Of a stretch of 64,000 bases of DNA, positions 18,200-26,887 are shown piece by piece (positions within the stretch are counted from its first letter, which is position 1; every line of letters begins with the position of its first letter). A program made the translations under genes and the position numbers. The DNA lies in contig JAIQGE010000001.1 of the NCBI GenBank assembly GCA_020072815.1, positions 124,001 through 188,000 on the forward strand, in the 5' to 3' direction. The notes beneath the pieces were generated by a model that did not search any database, was not told where the DNA came from, and saw nothing but the letters and a program-made list of their open reading frames with translations. Source of the DNA: Terriglobia bacterium. GTDB taxonomy: Bacteria; Acidobacteriota; Terriglobia; Terriglobales; Acidobacteriaceae.

Positions 18200-19297
18200 C
18201 TATTTGCTAATTGCTAATTGCTTTTTTCCCGCCAACTCCGCCACCATCCTCGCCACCCGTCCTGCCGCATCGTGATGCGACAAAGCACGCGCCCGCGCCG
18301 ACATCTCCGCCAGCTTTTTCCGGTCGCCCAACAACTCCACAATCGTCTCCGCCAATCGTTGCGGCGTCAACTCCGCTTGAGCAATCAGGACCGCGGCTCC
18401 TCCGGAGGCAATGGCTTCGGCATTGCGTCGCTGGTGATCGTCGGCCGCCTGCGGGAACGGAACAAAAATGGCCGGCTTCCCGGCCGCTGTAATTTCCGCC
18501 ACCGTGCTTGCTCCTGAGCGGCACACCAGCAGGTCGGCCTGGGCAAACGCTTGCGGCATATTGTCAATGAAAGCCGATACTTCGGCGGCTACGCCCGCTT
18601 GCTGGTACGCTGCCGCAACCTCATTATAGTCGCGCTCACCCGTCTGGTGGATGACCCGTAAACCGGGAATTCGCTGCTGTACTTCCGGGATGGCCCCGAT
18701 CATGGCCTGGTTGATGGCCCTGGCCCCTTGGCTTCCGCCAAAGATCAGCAATGTTGGCGGACCGGGACCGCCGGCGGCCGCGGGCGACGAAGGAATCGCA
18801 AAAAACTCCTGCCGCACCGGCACGCCCACCACTTGCGGGTTGCGGAAATATTTCGCGGTCTGCTCAAAGTGCACGGCCGCAGCCGACACCCGCTTGCCCA
18901 CAACCTTGTTGGCGAATCCCGGCACGTAATTGGGCTCAAACGCTAAGGTGGGAATCTTCTCCAGGAGGGCCGCCGCCATGGCCGGACCTGAAGCATAGCC
19001 GCCCACGCCCACCACCACATCAGGATTGAAAATCGCCATGATCTTGCGCGCTTGCATAATGGCCAGCGGCAGATCAATAAGGGTCCGCAGCCGTGTGAGC
19101 CAACTCACGTTCTTCAGCGCGCCGATCTTGACCCGCATCAGCCCAAAGCCCGCCGCCGGCACCAGCCGGTTCTCAATGCCGCGCGCCGTGCCGACGAACA
19201 ACACCTCCGCGCCGTATTGCGCTTTGAGTTCCCGGGCAATAGCCAGCGCCGGAATCACGTGACCGCCTGTTCCACCGCCGGCAATGAGTACGCGCAT
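18200..19297 (-). CDS. murG: UDP-GlcNAc:undecaprenyl-PP-MurNAc-pentapeptide GlcNAc transferase
   Basis: 365 residues. It converts lipid I to lipid II at the inner membrane. The N-terminal [13 protein letters not shown] loop, the central GGSQGA loop and the acceptor-binding region ([28 protein letters not shown]) are conserved. This is the first gene of the leftward murG-murC-ftsQ-ftsA-ftsZ half. The expected upstream neighbour ftsW is 14 kb away at 33571. Confidence 0.97.
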   Translation of the reverse strand: MRVLIAGGGTGGHVIPALAIARELKAQYGAEVLFVGTARGIENRLVPAAGFGLMRVKIGALKNVSWLTRLRTLIDLPLAIMQARKIMAIFNPDVVVGVGGYASGPAMAAALLEKIPTLAFEPNYVPGFANKVVGKRVSAAAVHFEQTAKYFRNPQVVGVPVRQEFFAIPSSPAAAGGPGPPTLLIFGGSQGARAINQAMIGAIPEVQQRIPGLRVIHQTGERDYNEVAAAYQQAGVAAEVSAFIDNMPQAFAQADLLVCRSGASTVAEITAAGKPAIFVPFPQAADDHQRRNAEAIASGGAAVLIAQAELTPQRLAETIVELLGDRKKLAEMSARARALSHHDAAGRVARMVAELAGKKQLAISK

Positions 19298-19464
19298 GTC
19301 AGGAAGAGTCTACCCGACGCGGCCAGCCTCCATGAGCACGTGTGCCCTAGTAATCATCACACTTTGGTCGGCAGTCCGACGCCCGTTTCCCTCCCCCTGT
19401 GACATCCATCACAGCCTGCCTGCCCAAGAGAAGTGGTATCATCGCCGCTCATAGGCTGAGACCG

Positions 19465-19529
19465 CGGTTACCGGTGCAATGCTTCTTCTCGCACGCAGAT
19501 CCTGGTGCGAACATGTAACCCGGTTACCG
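19465..19529. promoter_or_regulatory. Direct repeat of CGGTTACCG in the murG-acs divergent region
   Basis: The nine-base word CGGTTACCG occurs at 19465-19473 and 19521-19529 in the 271-base gap between divergent murG and acs. It is nearly palindromic, so it may be a regulator site for acs, but no promoter boxes are clear. Confidence 0.3.
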
Positions 19530-19568
19530 AAAGACCAGACAAATCACACCGACTGCCAGGAGGCGTTT

Positions 19569-21479
19569 ATGGCAACTGTCGCCCACACTGAATCCGGAAT
19601 TGAGCAGCTCTTACAATCGGAAACCGAACTTCAGGCGCCGGCATTTCTGAAAGAACAAGCAAAGCTGAAAGACTATGACGCCGAGTACAAGCGTTCGGTG
19701 GACGACCCTGACGCGTTCTGGGACGGTGTCGCCAAAGAACTGGAATGGTTCCAGCCCTGGAACAAGGTGTTTCAATCCACGTATCCCACGTTCCAGTGGT
19801 TTCTGGGCGGCAAGTGCAACATCGCTTACAACGCGCTCGATCGCCAGGTGAAGTCCGGACGCAAGAACAAAGTCGCTTACATCTGGACCACTGAAGACGG
19901 CAGCGAACGCCAGATCACCTACGGCCAGTTGCTGGACTTTGTCTCCCGCACCGCCAACGGCCTCAAGTCGCTGGGGGTGAAGAAGGGCGACCGCGTCATC
20001 ATCTATATGCCGCTGGCGCTGGAAGGCGTGGTGAGCATGCTGGCTTGCGCGCGCATCGGCGCGGTGCACTCCGTGGTTTATGCCGGGTTCAGCGTGCAAG
20101 CGCTGCGCAGCCGGATTGAAGATGCCCAGGCCCGCGTGGTCCTCACCGCGGATTTCACCATCCGCCGCGGCAAGCGCGTTCCGCTGCGCTCAATCGTTCA
20201 AGAGTCCATTGACGGTCTGGAAATCGTTGACAAAGTGGTGGTCCACCGCCGTGGGGAGCCGTTTGATCTGGATTCGCGCGAAGTTGACTTCTACGAACTG
20301 GTCAAGAGCCAAAGCACTGAGTGTCCAGCTGAGGTCATGGATTCGGAAGACCCGCTTTACATCCTTTATACCAGCGGCACCACCGGCAAGCCGAAAGGCG
20401 TGGTGCACGTGCACGGCGGATACATGGTGGGCACGTACTACCACATGACCCGCTTCTGGGACATCCGCGATGACGACGTCTTCTTCTGCACCTCCGACAT
20501 CGGCTGGGTGGTGGGCCATTCGTATATCGTCTATGCGCCGCTGCTCGCCGGCGCCACCACCGTGTTCCGCGAAGGTGCCATTGATTTCCCGCATCCGGCC
20601 GTGGCTTGGGAGGTTTGCGAGAAGTATCGCGTCTCCGTCGTGTTCACAGCGCCCACGGCCGTCCGCATGTTCATGCGCCATGGCGATGAACTTCCCAAGA
20701 AGTATGACTTGCGCGGCATCCGCTTGTTCACCTGCGCGGGCGAGCCGCTGAACCCGGAAGCTCTGACCTGGGCCTATCGCGTGATCTGCGGCAACGGCAA
20801 GACCGGCTTCGTGGCCGACAACTGGTGGCAAACTGAAACCGGTGGTCCGTGCCTGGGCACGCTCAGCTGCTTCCCCCAGCGTCCGGCCAAAGCCGGCAAG
20901 GCGCTTCCCGGCGTGGTGGCGGAAGTGGTCAACCAGCAAGGCGAGAAGATGCCGCCCAACAAAGGCGGACTGCTGGTGCTGCGCCGTCCTTTCCCCCACA
21001 TGTTCCGCACCGTCTATGGCGACGCGGAGCGCTATGCGCAGGATTGGAGCAAATTCGGCAATGCTTATGCCACCGGCGATGTCGCGGTGTGCGATGCCGA
21101 CGGCTACTTCACCGTGGTGGGCCGCGCCGATGACGTGCTCAACGTTGCCGGCCATCGCATTGGCACCGCTGACGTGGAAGGCGCGTTGGTCAGCCATCCC
21201 GCCGTCGCCGAAGCCGCGGTCATCGGAATCCCGGATGAGATAAAAGGAGAAAACATCAAGGCCTTTGTCATCCTGCGCGTGGGACACACGGCTTCCCCCG
21301 AACTGGAGGCCAAGTTGAAAGACCACGTGCGCCACACGCTGGGCTCGATTGCGGTCCCGGTGGCGGTGGCGTTTCCAGACAAACTGCCCAAGACTCGGAG
21401 TGGAAAGATCATACGGCGCCTGTTAAAGGCGCAGGAACTAGGCCGCGACGTCGGCGATCTTTCAACCCTGGAGGAATAA
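19569..21479 (+). CDS. acs: Acetyl-CoA synthetase (AMP-forming)
   Basis: 636 residues. It activates acetate with ATP and CoA to acetyl-CoA. The P-loop-like YTSGTTGKPKG, the WWQTETGG motif, the hinge (VVGRADDVLNVAGHRIG) and the C-terminal PKTRSGKIIRR with the regulatory/catalytic Lys are all present. AGGAGG lies five bases before the chosen ATG; an upstream in-frame ATG at 19479 has no such site. It stands alone with a strong hairpin after it. It may also act on propionate. Its closeness to the oxalate-type locus fits a small-organic-acid theme but does not prove a shared pathway. Confidence 0.95.
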   Translation: MATVAHTESGIEQLLQSETELQAPAFLKEQAKLKDYDAEYKRSVDDPDAFWDGVAKELEWFQPWNKVFQSTYPTFQWFLGGKCNIAYNALDRQVKSGRKNKVAYIWTTEDGSERQITYGQLLDFVSRTANGLKSLGVKKGDRVIIYMPLALEGVVSMLACARIGAVHSVVYAGFSVQALRSRIEDAQARVVLTADFTIRRGKRVPLRSIVQESIDGLEIVDKVVVHRRGEPFDLDSREVDFYELVKSQSTECPAEVMDSEDPLYILYTSGTTGKPKGVVHVHGGYMVGTYYHMTRFWDIRDDDVFFCTSDIGWVVGHSYIVYAPLLAGATTVFREGAIDFPHPAVAWEVCEKYRVSVVFTAPTAVRMFMRHGDELPKKYDLRGIRLFTCAGEPLNPEALTWAYRVICGNGKTGFVADNWWQTETGGPCLGTLSCFPQRPAKAGKALPGVVAEVVNQQGEKMPPNKGGLLVLRRPFPHMFRTVYGDAERYAQDWSKFGNAYATGDVAVCDADGYFTVVGRADDVLNVAGHRIGTADVEGALVSHPAVAEAAVIGIPDEIKGENIKAFVILRVGHTASPELEAKLKDHVRHTLGSIAVPVAVAFPDKLPKTRSGKIIRRLLKAQELGRDVGDLSTLEE

Positions 21480-21506
21480 CAGCAAGACCATCAGGGCACT
21501 CCCTCA

Positions 21507-21542
21507 CCCGGCGCAGCGTGATTAGCTAGACGCTGCGCCGGG
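21507..21542 (+). terminator. Strong hairpin after acs
   Basis: CCCGGCGCAGCGT (21507-21519) and ACGCTGCGCCGGG (21530-21542) make a perfect 13-base stem with a ten-base loop. Only scattered Ts follow (TTCCAACCTTATTTC), so it is either a weakly T-tailed terminator or an RNA-stabilising hairpin. Confidence 0.7.
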
Positions 21543-21558
21543 TTCCAACCTTATTTCA

Positions 21559-21649
21559 TGTCGCTTCGCGACAAACCGCCAGCGATTCTGGCTTCCGCAA
21601 AATGCCTTCTGCTCCTGTAGCACGCCGCTCGGCGCCATACGGGCCTCGC
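21559..21649 (-). repeat. 91-bp dispersed intergenic element, copy D
   Basis: On the minus strand it begins GCGAGGCCCGTATGGCGCC and ends with GGTTTGTCGCGAAGCGACA. It lies between convergent acs and the PEGA-protein gene. Confidence 0.8.
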
Positions 21650-21675
21650 GTCGGACCTTTCCTGCAAAGAGATTC

Positions 21676-21720
21676 TGCCTCTGCGCGGCAAACCGCCAGC
21701 TAGCTTCCTTCACGCTGCTA
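21676..21720 (-). repeat. Partial copy of the dispersed element (D')
   Basis: The CAAACCGC word at 21689-21696 is exactly 117 bases from the same word in copy D (21572-21579), and flanking bases (CCAGC) match. Only the 3' part is recognisable. Confidence 0.5.
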
Positions 21721-21747
21721 CTAGCCTGTGCTTGTTTTGGCGAAGCT

Positions 21748-22506
21748 TCATCGTTCCTCTTCCGCGTGCGTTGGCGCAGACGGTTTGCGGGCCTCCTCCA
21801 GCGCGACTCTGATCTTCAGCGTCTTCCCGCTGAGCACGTAAATCCTCTCCCGATAGCTGGCGCGCCCCGGCGCCGAAATCGAAAGATCATAGGTTCCTGG
21901 CTTCAACCGCAGGTGTTTCAGGTCCTCCGCGTTGCCGGCGAAGGCTCCGTCCACGTAAACGCGCGCGAATTTAGGCTCCACGGACAATTTGACTTCGCCC
22001 CCTCCATAGCCGTAACCGTAAGCGTATCCGGGATAGTAGGGCGAATAGTAAGGCCCGTAATAAGGACCATAGTAGTAAGGCCAGTAGTACCCGCGCGGGT
22101 AAAACCCAAACCCCACGAACGGACGGACAAACGCCCTGCGCGGGAAGCGGGCAAAGCCCGCGCCTACCGCCACAGTAACGTGCGGCCGGGTGCTGTAACT
22201 TCTGGCCGAGTTGTTTGCGGTGGCCGGTTTGGTGTCTGCTTTTGTATTGGAAGCCGGCTGGCTTGAAGGCCGGGTCTCAGCCTGCGCCTGCTGCTCCTGC
22301 GACGCCGGCGCAGTTGGCGTCTGGCCGCTTTGTCTGGCAGCGTCCTGCGTTTGGCTGTCAGCGGGAGGCTGCGGCTGTTCGGCGGCCGCCGGCGTTTTCT
22401 GATCTGCTGGCTGGTTCTGCAGTCCATAGCCGAACATGACTGAACCCAGCAGAACTGCCGATACATAGACAGCTTTCAAGACGACGGTTGGATGTTGCTT
22501 TTCCAT
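21748..22506 (-). CDS. PEGA-domain membrane-anchored protein with Tyr/Pro/Gly-rich linker
   Basis: 252 residues from the ATG at 22506. An N-terminal signal anchor (VVLKAVYVSAVLLGSVMFGYG) is followed by a Gln/Ala/Pro/Thr-rich disordered stretch. Next is a low-complexity segment of repeated YYGPYY/YGYG units, and last a PEGA domain (VKLSVEPKFARVYVDGAFAGNAEDLKHLRLKPGTYDLSI). PEGA domains are extracytoplasmic beta modules thought to bind other proteins or surface layers. AAGGGG lies nine bases before the chosen start; starts at 22539 and 22608 are possible. No neighbour explains its role. Confidence 0.8.
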   Translation of the reverse strand: MEKQHPTVVLKAVYVSAVLLGSVMFGYGLQNQPADQKTPAAAEQPQPPADSQTQDAARQSGQTPTAPASQEQQAQAETRPSSQPASNTKADTKPATANNSARSYSTRPHVTVAVGAGFARFPRRAFVRPFVGFGFYPRGYYWPYYYGPYYGPYYSPYYPGYAYGYGYGGGEVKLSVEPKFARVYVDGAFAGNAEDLKHLRLKPGTYDLSISAPGRASYRERIYVLSGKTLKIRVALEEARKPSAPTHAEEER

Positions 22507-22774
22507 AAGGCGCGCCCCTTGGAATGGATTTTCGTTCATCTCTCTTGACTGGTTGATGTGGCACGTTGCCAGCCATCCGCCTAACGGACGCTGCGTCTTG
22601 ATTTTCAATGTCTTAGGTGAGGAGAAACGCTGCGCAGTTCGTCCTCTTGGTGGTTTTCAGCCAGATCGTTGGTGGATTTCAACCATGGCGTCGCTCCTTC
22701 ACTCAAGCTCTGTAGGGCGACTACAGGCGGTCCACGGCCGCACTACCTGTCTTTGTTGGCGCGCAAGGTGCTGC

Positions 22775-22812
22775 AAAAAAACTCCCTTCCGCATCGGATG
22801 ATGGGAAGGGAG
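22775..22812 (-). terminator. Rho-independent terminator of the oxalate-type operon
   Basis: On the minus strand CTCCCTTCC (from 22812) pairs with GGAAGGGAG (to 22782) in a nine-base stem, followed by a run of seven Ts (plus-strand As at 22775-22781). It ends transcription 30 bases after the stop of the transporter gene. Confidence 0.9.
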
Positions 22813-22841
22813 CCTGAAACTTTCTTGTTTTGGTCTAGCGA

Positions 22842-24380
22842 CTAGGCAGCCGCGATCGTGGTGCTGCCGCCATCACCTTTTAGTTGAGGCGCTTTCATCC
22901 TGCGTAGGACGAAGAAAGCGAGCGTCGCCGCAATCAAGTCGAAGGCGATAGCCACCGTGAACACTCCGATCCAGCCCGTCTTGGGCAGCGTCCATTTGGC
23001 CGCGAAAGGCGTCCATGTCTTAGGCAGCACGGTTAGCGTGAGGCCGTAGGCGATCACCAGTCCTGCCACGGTGAGCAGAATCCCTTTGGTGGCCTTACTC
23101 AGGTTGATGTTCCACACCGTCGGGGCAAGGAACACGGCGAAGAGCACCATGACTCCACCGATCAAGAGCAGGATGTCGGCGCGAAAATCAAAGGCCTTGC
23201 CCGCCGCCAATGCTGAACCGATGGGAATAAACACTGAAGCTGTCCCCTTGGCCGTGTAGAGGAAGCCGTAATTCGCCGTGGCATGCTTGCGGCCGAAGAA
23301 GTCGCCACAGAGCGCCGGGAACAGCGAGAAGATCTCGCCCCACCCGAAAAAGGTGAATGCGCTGAAGACCACAAACATCAGCGGGTTGCTGGCCGTCTTG
23401 ATCAGGGTGAAGATGGCCACCGCTTCCAAACCAAAAGCCAGGGCCATGGTCTTCTCACGGCCAATATGGTCGGAAACAAATCCCCACAAGGGGCGGCAGA
23501 GGCCGTTCACCAGACGGTCGGCGGAAAGCGCGAAGGTGAGCGCCGGCATGGTGAGCCATAGCAGGCTCACGTTGATTTTGTCCACCTTGAAGTCAATCGC
23601 CATGGGAGCCAGCTGGGCCACTGCCATCAAGCCTCCGGTGGCGACCATGGTCATCATTACATACATGAGCCAGAAGTGCGGCGTCGCCGCCATTTCCCCG
23701 GATGTGAAGGAAACCGGCGCTTGGCGCGTTCTTACTTCTTCGCTGCCTTTGGACCTCCAGGTCTTAGGCAACCATCCCGCCGGCGGCGATTTCAGGAACA
23801 ACGCCGCAATCACCACCACCGCGCCCTGAATGATGCCCCAGCGAATGAATGCCGTTTGGTATCCGGCCGAGGCAATCAATTTGGCGATGGGCGCCACCGT
23901 GAAGGCTGATCCCGCGCCGAAGCCGGCTGCCGTCAATCCTGCCGCCAGGCCACGGTGGTCGGGGAACCATTTCAACGCGCTGCCAACCGCTGTCCCGTAG
24001 ACAATTCCCGCTCCGATGCCGGCGATTGCGTAGGCCAGATACAGAGCTGTGATGGTTTCAGCTTTCCCGCTCATGACCCAGCCCAGTCCGGCGAGAACTC
24101 CGCCCAGCATGACTAGCAAGCGCGGGCCGAACTTGTCCACCAGCCAGCCTTCAAAAGGCACCAGCCAGGTTTCCAGCAGCACAAACACGGTGAACGTCAC
24201 CTGGATGAGCGCTTGTTCTACTTTGAGTTGTTTTTGCAGCGGCGATACAAAGAGCGTCCAGCCGTACTGGAAGTTGGCAACCGCAATCATGCTCACTACG
24301 CTTGCGGTCAGAATCAGCCAGCGGTTGGAGAAGAGAGATTCAGTTTCTGGGGCCGGTGTTGCAGCCGATGATGCAGACAT
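22842..24380 (-). CDS. oxlT: OxlT-like MFS transporter (oxalate/formate antiporter family)
   Basis: 512 residues with 12 MFS helices and two further C-terminal hydrophobic helices (about 442-462 and 477-500). The oxalate:formate antiporter family is recognised from the substrate-binding regions. Arg296 in NGLCRPLWGFVSDHIGRE and Lys378 in YGFLYTAKGT correspond to the Arg272 and Lys355 I recall for OxlT of Oxalobacter, with nearly the same spacing. AGGAGG precedes the ATG. It is the last gene of a leftward set with a GntR regulator and a three-subunit ferredoxin oxidoreductase, which supports oxalate import, perhaps in exchange for formate or carbonate. Other OFA members move different carboxylates, so the substrate is inferred. 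Confidence 0.85.
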   Translation of the reverse strand: MSASSAATPAPETESLFSNRWLILTASVVSMIAVANFQYGWTLFVSPLQKQLKVEQALIQVTFTVFVLLETWLVPFEGWLVDKFGPRLLVMLGGVLAGLGWVMSGKAETITALYLAYAIAGIGAGIVYGTAVGSALKWFPDHRGLAAGLTAAGFGAGSAFTVAPIAKLIASAGYQTAFIRWGIIQGAVVVIAALFLKSPPAGWLPKTWRSKGSEEVRTRQAPVSFTSGEMAATPHFWLMYVMMTMVATGGLMAVAQLAPMAIDFKVDKINVSLLWLTMPALTFALSADRLVNGLCRPLWGFVSDHIGREKTMALAFGLEAVAIFTLIKTASNPLMFVVFSAFTFFGWGEIFSLFPALCGDFFGRKHATANYGFLYTAKGTASVFIPIGSALAAGKAFDFRADILLLIGGVMVLFAVFLAPTVWNINLSKATKGILLTVAGLVIAYGLTLTVLPKTWTPFAAKWTLPKTGWIGVFTVAIAFDLIAATLAFFVLRRMKAPQLKGDGGSTTIAAA

Positions 24381-24502
24381 AGAAATGCCTCCTGACTTGC
24401 CTCACTTGTAAGAAACCTCGCGGGCCAAGTTACATCGCTACTTTGCCTTACCCTTTTTTACCCTTCCCTCTTTCCCTTGACGCCCATCGGGCAGATGGCG
24501 CA

Positions 24503-24532
24503 ACAACGGCAACTCCTTCGAGCTGCCGTTGT
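24503..24532. other. Hairpin between the oxidoreductase beta gene and the transporter gene
   Basis: ACAACGGCA (24503-24511) and TGCCGTTGT (24524-24532) pair perfectly, extended by CTC/GAG around a CTTC loop. There is no T-run on the operon strand, so it is more likely an RNA processing or stability element than a terminator. The rest of the 174-base gap shows nothing. Confidence 0.55.
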
Positions 24533-24554
24533 GCTGTTTTAATTGCCCGGTATA

Positions 24555-25583
24555 TTACTCCGCCGGGGCCTGATCTGCCTCAATTTCTTTTCTGAAGGGA
24601 ATCACGCCGGGATACAGCCATTTGGTCCACATTTCGTCAATCTTGCTCTGGAAGTAGTCGGTATCGTCCTTGGTGAAGTGGGCGAAGCGTCCTTGTTTGG
24701 TCAAGTAGTCTCTTACCGGCTGGCGGCGAATCTTGCCCGCGGCAATCTGTTGGGTCCTGCCGGTCAGGCGCAGTACGCCGTTTTCTATTTCATACAACGG
24801 CCATACGCCGGTATTCACGGCGAGTTCGCCGATTTCGTGAGACAGGTACGGATCGTAGTCCCAGCCCTTGGGGCACGGGTCAAGCGAGTGGATGAACGTG
24901 GGCCCGCCGATGGCCAGGGCCTTGCGCATGGAGTTCATGGCGTGCAGGCCATAGGACATGCTGATGGTTGCGACGTACTTGCATTCCGGGTGTCCCGCGG
25001 CCATCATGCCGGCCATGTTTTTCTTCCAGCGATGATGCATGATCCGCTTTACTTTGCCGGGGGTGCTGAAGGTGGTGTTGGCGCCCCAAGGCGTGCTGCC
25101 GGAGAGCTGAATGTCAGTGTTGGCGTATGACTCGTTGTCATACATCAGGATCAGGCAGTTGTAATCAGGATGGGTCAGTGTGGCCGAGATGCCGCTGATG
25201 CCCATGTCCGCCCCGCCGCCATCGCCGCAGAAGGCGATCACGTTGATGGGCTCGTTCTTCATCTTGCCTTTGCGCATCAGGACTTTCAGCGCGGCGGCTG
25301 TGCCCAGCGCGGCGGAACCGCTGCTGCCCAGTTGCGTATGCATCCACGGCACCACCCAACTGGTGCTGTAATACGTGGTGTTGGCCACGTACATGCATCC
25401 TGTGCTGCCCAGCACGATGGTCCGCGGCCCTGCGGCCTTGGCCATCAGCTTCATCAGCAGCGCCGATTCGCACCCCTGGCATGTCCGGTGGCCGGAGGTA
25501 AAGAATTCCTCCAGGGGCAGCTTCTTGACTGATTTAAACGGGTCCAGCGCCTGTGTGGGATCGTGTTTTACGATAGTAGCCAT
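24555..25583 (-). CDS. Oxalate oxidoreductase-like, beta subunit (TPP and 4Fe-4S)
   Basis: 342 residues. This is the thiamine-pyrophosphate-binding subunit of a 2-oxoacid:ferredoxin oxidoreductase. Cys35 and Cys38 (HRTCQGCES), Cys63 (GSTGC) and Cys237 (DPCPKGW) fit the four ligands of the proximal 4Fe-4S cluster. The TPP/Mg site is CGDGGGADMG (119-128) with NESYANT (150-156). The reaction, if the oxalate assignment is right, is oxalate to two CO2 with two electrons passed to ferredoxin and no CoA needed. An AAGGA site precedes the ATG and the alpha gene ends 50 bases upstream. Confidence 0.88.
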   Translation of the reverse strand: MATIVKHDPTQALDPFKSVKKLPLEEFFTSGHRTCQGCESALLMKLMAKAAGPRTIVLGSTGCMYVANTTYYSTSWVVPWMHTQLGSSGSAALGTAAALKVLMRKGKMKNEPINVIAFCGDGGGADMGISGISATLTHPDYNCLILMYDNESYANTDIQLSGSTPWGANTTFSTPGKVKRIMHHRWKKNMAGMMAAGHPECKYVATISMSYGLHAMNSMRKALAIGGPTFIHSLDPCPKGWDYDPYLSHEIGELAVNTGVWPLYEIENGVLRLTGRTQQIAAGKIRRQPVRDYLTKQGRFAHFTKDDTDYFQSKIDEMWTKWLYPGVIPFRKEIEADQAPAE

Positions 25584-25633
25584 TGCTTCACATTCCTTTC
25601 TGATGGTGAGAACTCACATCAGCGAAAAAAGGT

Positions 25634-26863
25634 TTATTCGCGCAGTCCAATCCACTGCGTAAGCGGCTGCGCCTTGCCACTGGCGGCCTGGAGCACGGAC
25701 GCGGTGATCTTCTCCACATCCGGAATAGTGACTTCGCGGCCGCCGAGACCGGCGATAAAGCCCAGCACTGGCGGCTTGTTGCCCGCGGAGCAGTAAAGAG
25801 CGGTGCGGACCTCAGTGGCCAACACGCCGCTGTTGTAGGGCGATCCCATGGAATAGTCGCGATCAATCACGCCCACGGCCTTGAAACGGCTCAGGCACTT
25901 GGCCAACTCTTCAGCGGCAAATGGACGGAACCAGCGCATGCGGACGAACCCAACTTTCTTGCCTTCATCGCGCATCTTGCGGATGGCCACTTTCACCGGC
26001 GTGGAGAGCGTACCCATGCCCATCAACACCACGTCGGCGTCACTGGTCATGTATTCCTCAAAGAACGGGTTGCCGTAAGAGCGTCCGAAAATCTTTTCAA
26101 ATTCCGCATACGCTTCTTTCAGCACGCCGTAACTCTTCTCAATGGCGGCATAGTTCTGGCGGCGGATCTCCATGACCCAGTCTTCGTTGCCCTGCGGGGC
26201 CACGGTGATGGGATTGTCCGGATGCAGCAGCAGGTCGCCGCGGTCATAGCGCGGCAGGAACTTGTTGACCTGTTCCTGTGTAGGGATGTGCACCAGCGCC
26301 TGGGAATGCGTGAGGAACGCGCCGTCGCAACTGATGGCGCAGGGCAGGAACACCCGGCGGTCTTCAGAAACGCGGTACGCGATCAGCGCGGTGTCCAGGG
26401 CTTCCTGGGCGTTGTCCACCCAGACCAGTTGCCAGCCCAGGTCGCGGACGGCGAGCGCGTCATTGTGTTCCACCCCGAACGCGCCGGGATCATCCAGCGC
26501 GCGGTTGCCGACCATGGCAATCATGGGAATGCGCAACGCCGGAGTAACCGTGAGCGCTTCCATGGCGTACATCCAGCCCACGCCGCTTGAGCCGCAAAAC
26601 ACACGCGCGCCTGCAGCGGAAGCGTGTTTCACGATCTCAAACTGGGAGTGCTCGCCTTCGGCCACAATGTATTCGCAATCCATTTCGCCGTTGGCCACCA
26701 GTTTGCAAATGTACTGCATCACTGTGTCATACGGCCGGATTGGATAGGCCGTGATCACGTCCACATCGGCCAGCTTGCAGGCGACCGCGATGGCTTCGCT
26801 GCCGGTTATTAACGCTGTATCGTCAGTCTTTTTCTGTTCTTCAACGACTGTAGCTATCGCCAT
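25634..26863 (-). CDS. Oxalate oxidoreductase-like, alpha subunit
   Basis: 409 residues. This is the pyrimidine-domain subunit of a 2-oxoacid:ferredoxin oxidoreductase. The conserved TPP-activating Glu is in AEGEHSQFE. Pyruvate enzymes have YPITP here; this protein has YPIRP with Arg43, and GNRALDDPGAF with Arg121, Asp124 and Phe129. From memory the Moorella oxalate oxidoreductase uses Arg31, Arg109, Asp112 and Phe117, so all four match with one offset of 12. This is the main evidence for oxalate as substrate. GGAAGGGAG precedes the ATG. Gene order gamma-delta, alpha, beta is also as in Moorella. Confidence 0.9.
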   Translation of the reverse strand: MAIATVVEEQKKTDDTALITGSEAIAVACKLADVDVITAYPIRPYDTVMQYICKLVANGEMDCEYIVAEGEHSQFEIVKHASAAGARVFCGSSGVGWMYAMEALTVTPALRIPMIAMVGNRALDDPGAFGVEHNDALAVRDLGWQLVWVDNAQEALDTALIAYRVSEDRRVFLPCAISCDGAFLTHSQALVHIPTQEQVNKFLPRYDRGDLLLHPDNPITVAPQGNEDWVMEIRRQNYAAIEKSYGVLKEAYAEFEKIFGRSYGNPFFEEYMTSDADVVLMGMGTLSTPVKVAIRKMRDEGKKVGFVRMRWFRPFAAEELAKCLSRFKAVGVIDRDYSMGSPYNSGVLATEVRTALYCSAGNKPPVLGFIAGLGGREVTIPDVEKITASVLQAASGKAQPLTQWIGLRE

Positions 26864-26887
26864 GACAAACTCCCTTCCTGATGTTGA

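Noticed and set aside
19479-19568. Longer N-terminus for acetyl-CoA synthetase
   Set aside because: The upstream ATG lacks a ribosome-binding site, whereas AGGAGG lies five bases before the ATG at 19569, and the extra 30 residues are not family-like.
20190-21335. Minus-strand 381-codon frame opposite acs
   Set aside because: It has shadow composition and overlaps a complete, motif-rich acetyl-CoA synthetase.
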